Below are positions 4,380 through 6,093 of a stretch of 6,093 nucleotides of DNA, piece after piece; the stretch's first letter is position 1; each line of letters opens with the position of its first letter. The notes beneath the pieces were generated by a model that did not search any database, was not told the DNA's origin, and was given only the letters and a program-made list of their open reading frames with translations. The translations under genes and the position numbers were made by a program. Source of the DNA: an uncultured Clostridia bacterium (GTDB taxonomy: Bacteria; Bacillota; Clostridia; Oscillospirales; Oscillospiraceae); NCBI GenBank assembly GCA_947176425.1, contig CAMWQV010000139.1, forward strand, positions 1 through 6,093, in the 5' to 3' direction.

Positions 4380-4560
4380 AGGCTGTCATTGGTTGGTGTA
4401 AAATTAATGTCGGGAAAACTGAAGACTGAGGTAGCAGTAGATTGAAAGAAGAATTTTCCAACAATTTTTTCCAGGAGACGGGTTATGATTTGTTAAGGGG
4501 AAATTCCGCATAAAGTAAAACGCCCCGAATATATAAACTGAAATTTCCAACCTTATCACA
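4380..4560. other. AT-rich intergenic stretch, no gene seen
   Basis: Only very short frames occur on either strand. An imperfect dyad GGAAATT (4499-4505) / AATTTCC (4542-4548), with an inner GGGG/CCCC (4497-4500, 4523-4526), lies just past the stop of the 51-residue gene and might end its transcript, but it is not a clean terminator. GC content falls sharply here relative to 1600-3760. Confidence 0.5.
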
Positions 4561-4563
4561 TAG

Positions 4564-4719
4564 TTAGTTTTTGATCTTTCTAATAATATCTGGACCCTTT
4601 GTAACTAACAAAGTCCCTACTATTACTACTAGAAAATCACCACATTTATTCACACGCTTACCTAATTTTCCAGCAACTTCATAGATATTAACTCTCTTTT
4701 CATTCTTTTTCGCCATCAT
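4564..4719 (-). CDS. 51-residue single-span membrane protein overlapping the upstream gene
   Basis: ATG ATG at 4719/4716, then a basic N-terminus (AKKNEKR), a short segment NIYEVAGKLGKRVNKCGD, one hydrophobic span at about residues 29-40 (FLVVIVGTLLVT), and a basic tail KGPDIIRKIKN. The start lies inside the last codons of the 354-residue gene in another frame (overlap of about 20 bases), and a GGGGGTG ribosome site 4-5 bases upstream is part of that gene. The overlap and shared AT-rich codon use argue for a co-transcribed, translationally coupled partner. I do not recognise the family. Its size and topology would fit a membrane effector or anchor, but that is inference. Confidence 0.65.
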   Translation of the reverse strand: MMAKKNEKRVNIYEVAGKLGKRVNKCGDFLVVIVGTLLVTKGPDIIRKIKN

Positions 4720-5764
4720 CAAGCACCCCCAATATTTGATAGCCCTTAACAGCTATGTATAAATTCTCATCTTTTTTTCTAGCTTTATATGCTTCCAGTA
4801 ACTTTTGCTGATGTACCTTCGGAGATTTATACCACATTCCATCAAATTTCCTATTTGGCAATAAATACTCTATAGTTGAAAGACAACCAATTTTATCATG
4901 TTCAAAAACTTTTCTGTTATTTTCCAATAATCTTTCTATCAGTTTTGGCTGATTAAGATATGTATATATATAAGCTATTGGCTGTATCGACATATAATAA
5001 TATTGGAAATATTCTTGTATATCTTCATATCGGCCAGTTTGCTCTTCAAAATAATTCGGTTGACTAAAACACCTCCATAATCGTTTTACTTTACTTTTTG
5101 GTACCTTTTCCAAGGCATCCAATTTATCAATTAATGTCTTTTCAATAAGTTCTCTCCCCTCTCTTAGCATAGCCAAAGCATCGAATATAAATTTTCTTCG
5201 TTCTTCTTCTGTTCCTTGGTAAGCAAGAGCATCCAAGAGATGGTTTCTTCCAGCATTTACCTTTGCAAATCTGTCATTGTCTTGGCCACGCTCAATTCTT
5301 TTAGCAACGAAATGTAGTTGGTGTATCGCTTCAGAAAGCGATTCGTAGCGTTGCTGTTCTATCAAATTGTTTATAGTACTGTTGAGATTAGCTAAGTCTT
5401 GTCCTGTAGGTTTTCCTTTAATTTCAAGGCGAACTTTTCCACCAATTCTTTTTTCCGTATAGTCATATAAATCCGGCAACAACTCACCTGTCAGCTTATC
5501 CCTGAGAAACTGTATATCATGTGTCTCCATTTTCTTTAACAATTCTGGAGTGAACTTGATGACATAATCAAGTTCAGGATTAACGATTTTCTTTACACTT
5601 CTTTCTATATCAAGAATATTAAATAATTGCCCGAGGAATGCATTCGCATCTGTACTACGCTTATCTGTTGCCACTCTATCAATATCTATATCAAGACGCT
5701 CATCTTGAGTTCCTGCTATGATTACTCTTTGTTTCGTGGCATCAAGTTCGATCATCTCTTCCAA
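4700..5764 (-). CDS. Unrecognised ~354-residue, mainly helical protein
   Basis: The frame ends at TGA 4702-4700. I prefer the TTG at 5764 because AAAGGAG (5780-5774) lies 9 bases before it; an ATG at 5773 (357 residues) directly abuts that site. The product appears soluble: an N-terminal beta-rich part (residues ~5-65), then long charged helices (~80-240), then an aromatic-rich part (YFQYYYMSIQPIAYIYTYL near 265-285) and a basic C-terminus. No signal peptide, Walker motif, nuclease motif or helix-turn-helix is evident to me. AT-rich codon use sets it apart from the GC-rich PadR operon. It overlaps the 51-residue membrane protein downstream. The setting among toxin-antitoxin modules and repeats suggests an accessory or defence-type gene, without direct proof. 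Confidence 0.75.
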   Translation of the reverse strand: MEEMIELDATKQRVIIAGTQDERLDIDIDRVATDKRSTDANAFLGQLFNILDIERSVKKIVNPELDYVIKFTPELLKKMETHDIQFLRDKLTGELLPDLYDYTEKRIGGKVRLEIKGKPTGQDLANLNSTINNLIEQQRYESLSEAIHQLHFVAKRIERGQDNDRFAKVNAGRNHLLDALAYQGTEEERRKFIFDALAMLREGRELIEKTLIDKLDALEKVPKSKVKRLWRCFSQPNYFEEQTGRYEDIQEYFQYYYMSIQPIAYIYTYLNQPKLIERLLENNRKVFEHDKIGCLSTIEYLLPNRKFDGMWYKSPKVHQQKLLEAYKARKKDENLYIAVKGYQILGVLDDGEKE

Positions 5765-5780
5765 AATACACATCTCCTTT

Positions 5781-6093
5781 CATAGTCCATTCTGACTCAT
5801 TTTCTTTGTAGTAGCATTATCATAAAATCGGAATTATCAATTTTTTACAAGCAAAGTATACCACCGATGCCGACAATATTCAACCCCCTGTTTACTTGAG
5901 TTTCGGTGTAATTTTTCAAACCCCTTGTAGCATAGGAGTTTCCGAGCAAAATTTGTAAACATAGCAATAAAATCTGTCTTCCTTTACGTCACAGCACTTT
6001 GGGCTGGATCGCTGAGATTTTTTAGCCGAAACTCAAGTTCAGGACTGACGAATAAAAAAACAGAAGAGAAAAACCTCCCAATCGAAGGCAAAG
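5781..6093. other. AT-rich non-coding stretch upstream of the two-gene unit
   Basis: I see no convincing coding frame on either strand. Bases 5781-5860 should hold the promoter of the reverse-strand two-gene unit; TTGATA and TATGAT/GATAAT-like boxes are present around 5820-5840, but no pair has good spacing. Most of the rest is the inverted-repeat segment 5894-6038. Beyond 6040 the reverse strand is T-rich, perhaps the tail of a terminator for a gene outside the window. Confidence 0.4.
5894..6038. mobile_element. 145-base segment with 13-bp perfect terminal inverted repeats (MITE or IS remnant candidate)
   Basis: ACTTGAGTTTCGG (5894-5906) is the exact reverse complement of CCGAAACTCAAGT (6026-6038). 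The interior (119 bases) has no coding frame. Length and perfect ends suit a miniature inverted-repeat element or the two ends of a deleted insertion sequence. I see no clear target-site duplication in the flanks (TGTTT / TCAGG), which lowers confidence; a long-range stem-loop in a leader RNA is the alternative. Confidence 0.4.

Overview
The window looks like an accessory stretch of a Clostridia-type Firmicutes chromosome, probably a gut commensal. The signs are strong GGAGG ribosome sites, sigma-A promoters with 17-base spacers, a PadR/HAAS-DUF4097/DUF4870-like operon, an Rpn-type nuclease remnant and several type I toxin-antitoxin-like modules. Base composition is mosaic: 1600-3760 is GC-rich, while 4380-6093 is clearly AT-rich, which suggests separately acquired DNA. 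No species is assigned.

Left part (1-1500). The end of an unrecognised gene (1-141) is closed by an intrinsic terminator. Two tandem copies of a ~350-base cassette follow (234-587 and 616-968). Each copy has a forward promoter, a ~100-nt leader, a strong ribosome site, a 28-residue hydrophobic basic peptide, a hairpin at the stop codon, and a reverse promoter with perfect TTGACA-17-TATAAT that must give an RNA antisense to the peptide gene. This is the architecture of a type I toxin-antitoxin pair. The copies are identical over 204 bases but diverge in a 16-base antisense linker. On the reverse strand follows the C-terminal remnant of an Rpn/PD-(D/E)XK 'transposase' nuclease (1057-1494).

Middle (1566-3811). 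A reverse-strand operon reads PadR repressor, then a HAAS plus DUF4097 beta-repeat protein, then a small Tic20/DUF4870-like membrane protein, from a recognisable promoter at 3783-3811. The PadR stop codon abuts the next ATG. The likely theme is an envelope or stress response under PadR autoregulation.

Right of the operon (3870-4374) are two more small-RNA modules. The first has a good forward promoter and an RNA whose 5' end resembles the antisense RNAs of the left cassettes, but the opposing toxin-like frame seems to have lost its start. The second is a complete Fst/par-like module: a 32-residue membrane peptide on the reverse strand, a convergent antitoxin RNA, a shared bidirectional terminator, and two direct repeats that would let the RNA pair with the toxin start region.

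Far right (4380-6093), AT-rich. Here lie an unrecognised ~354-residue helical protein and an overlapping 51-residue single-span membrane protein (not previously evident as an ORF because of its size), forming a two-gene unit on the reverse strand. A 145-base segment bounded by perfect 13-base inverted repeats follows, possibly a MITE or insertion-sequence remnant.
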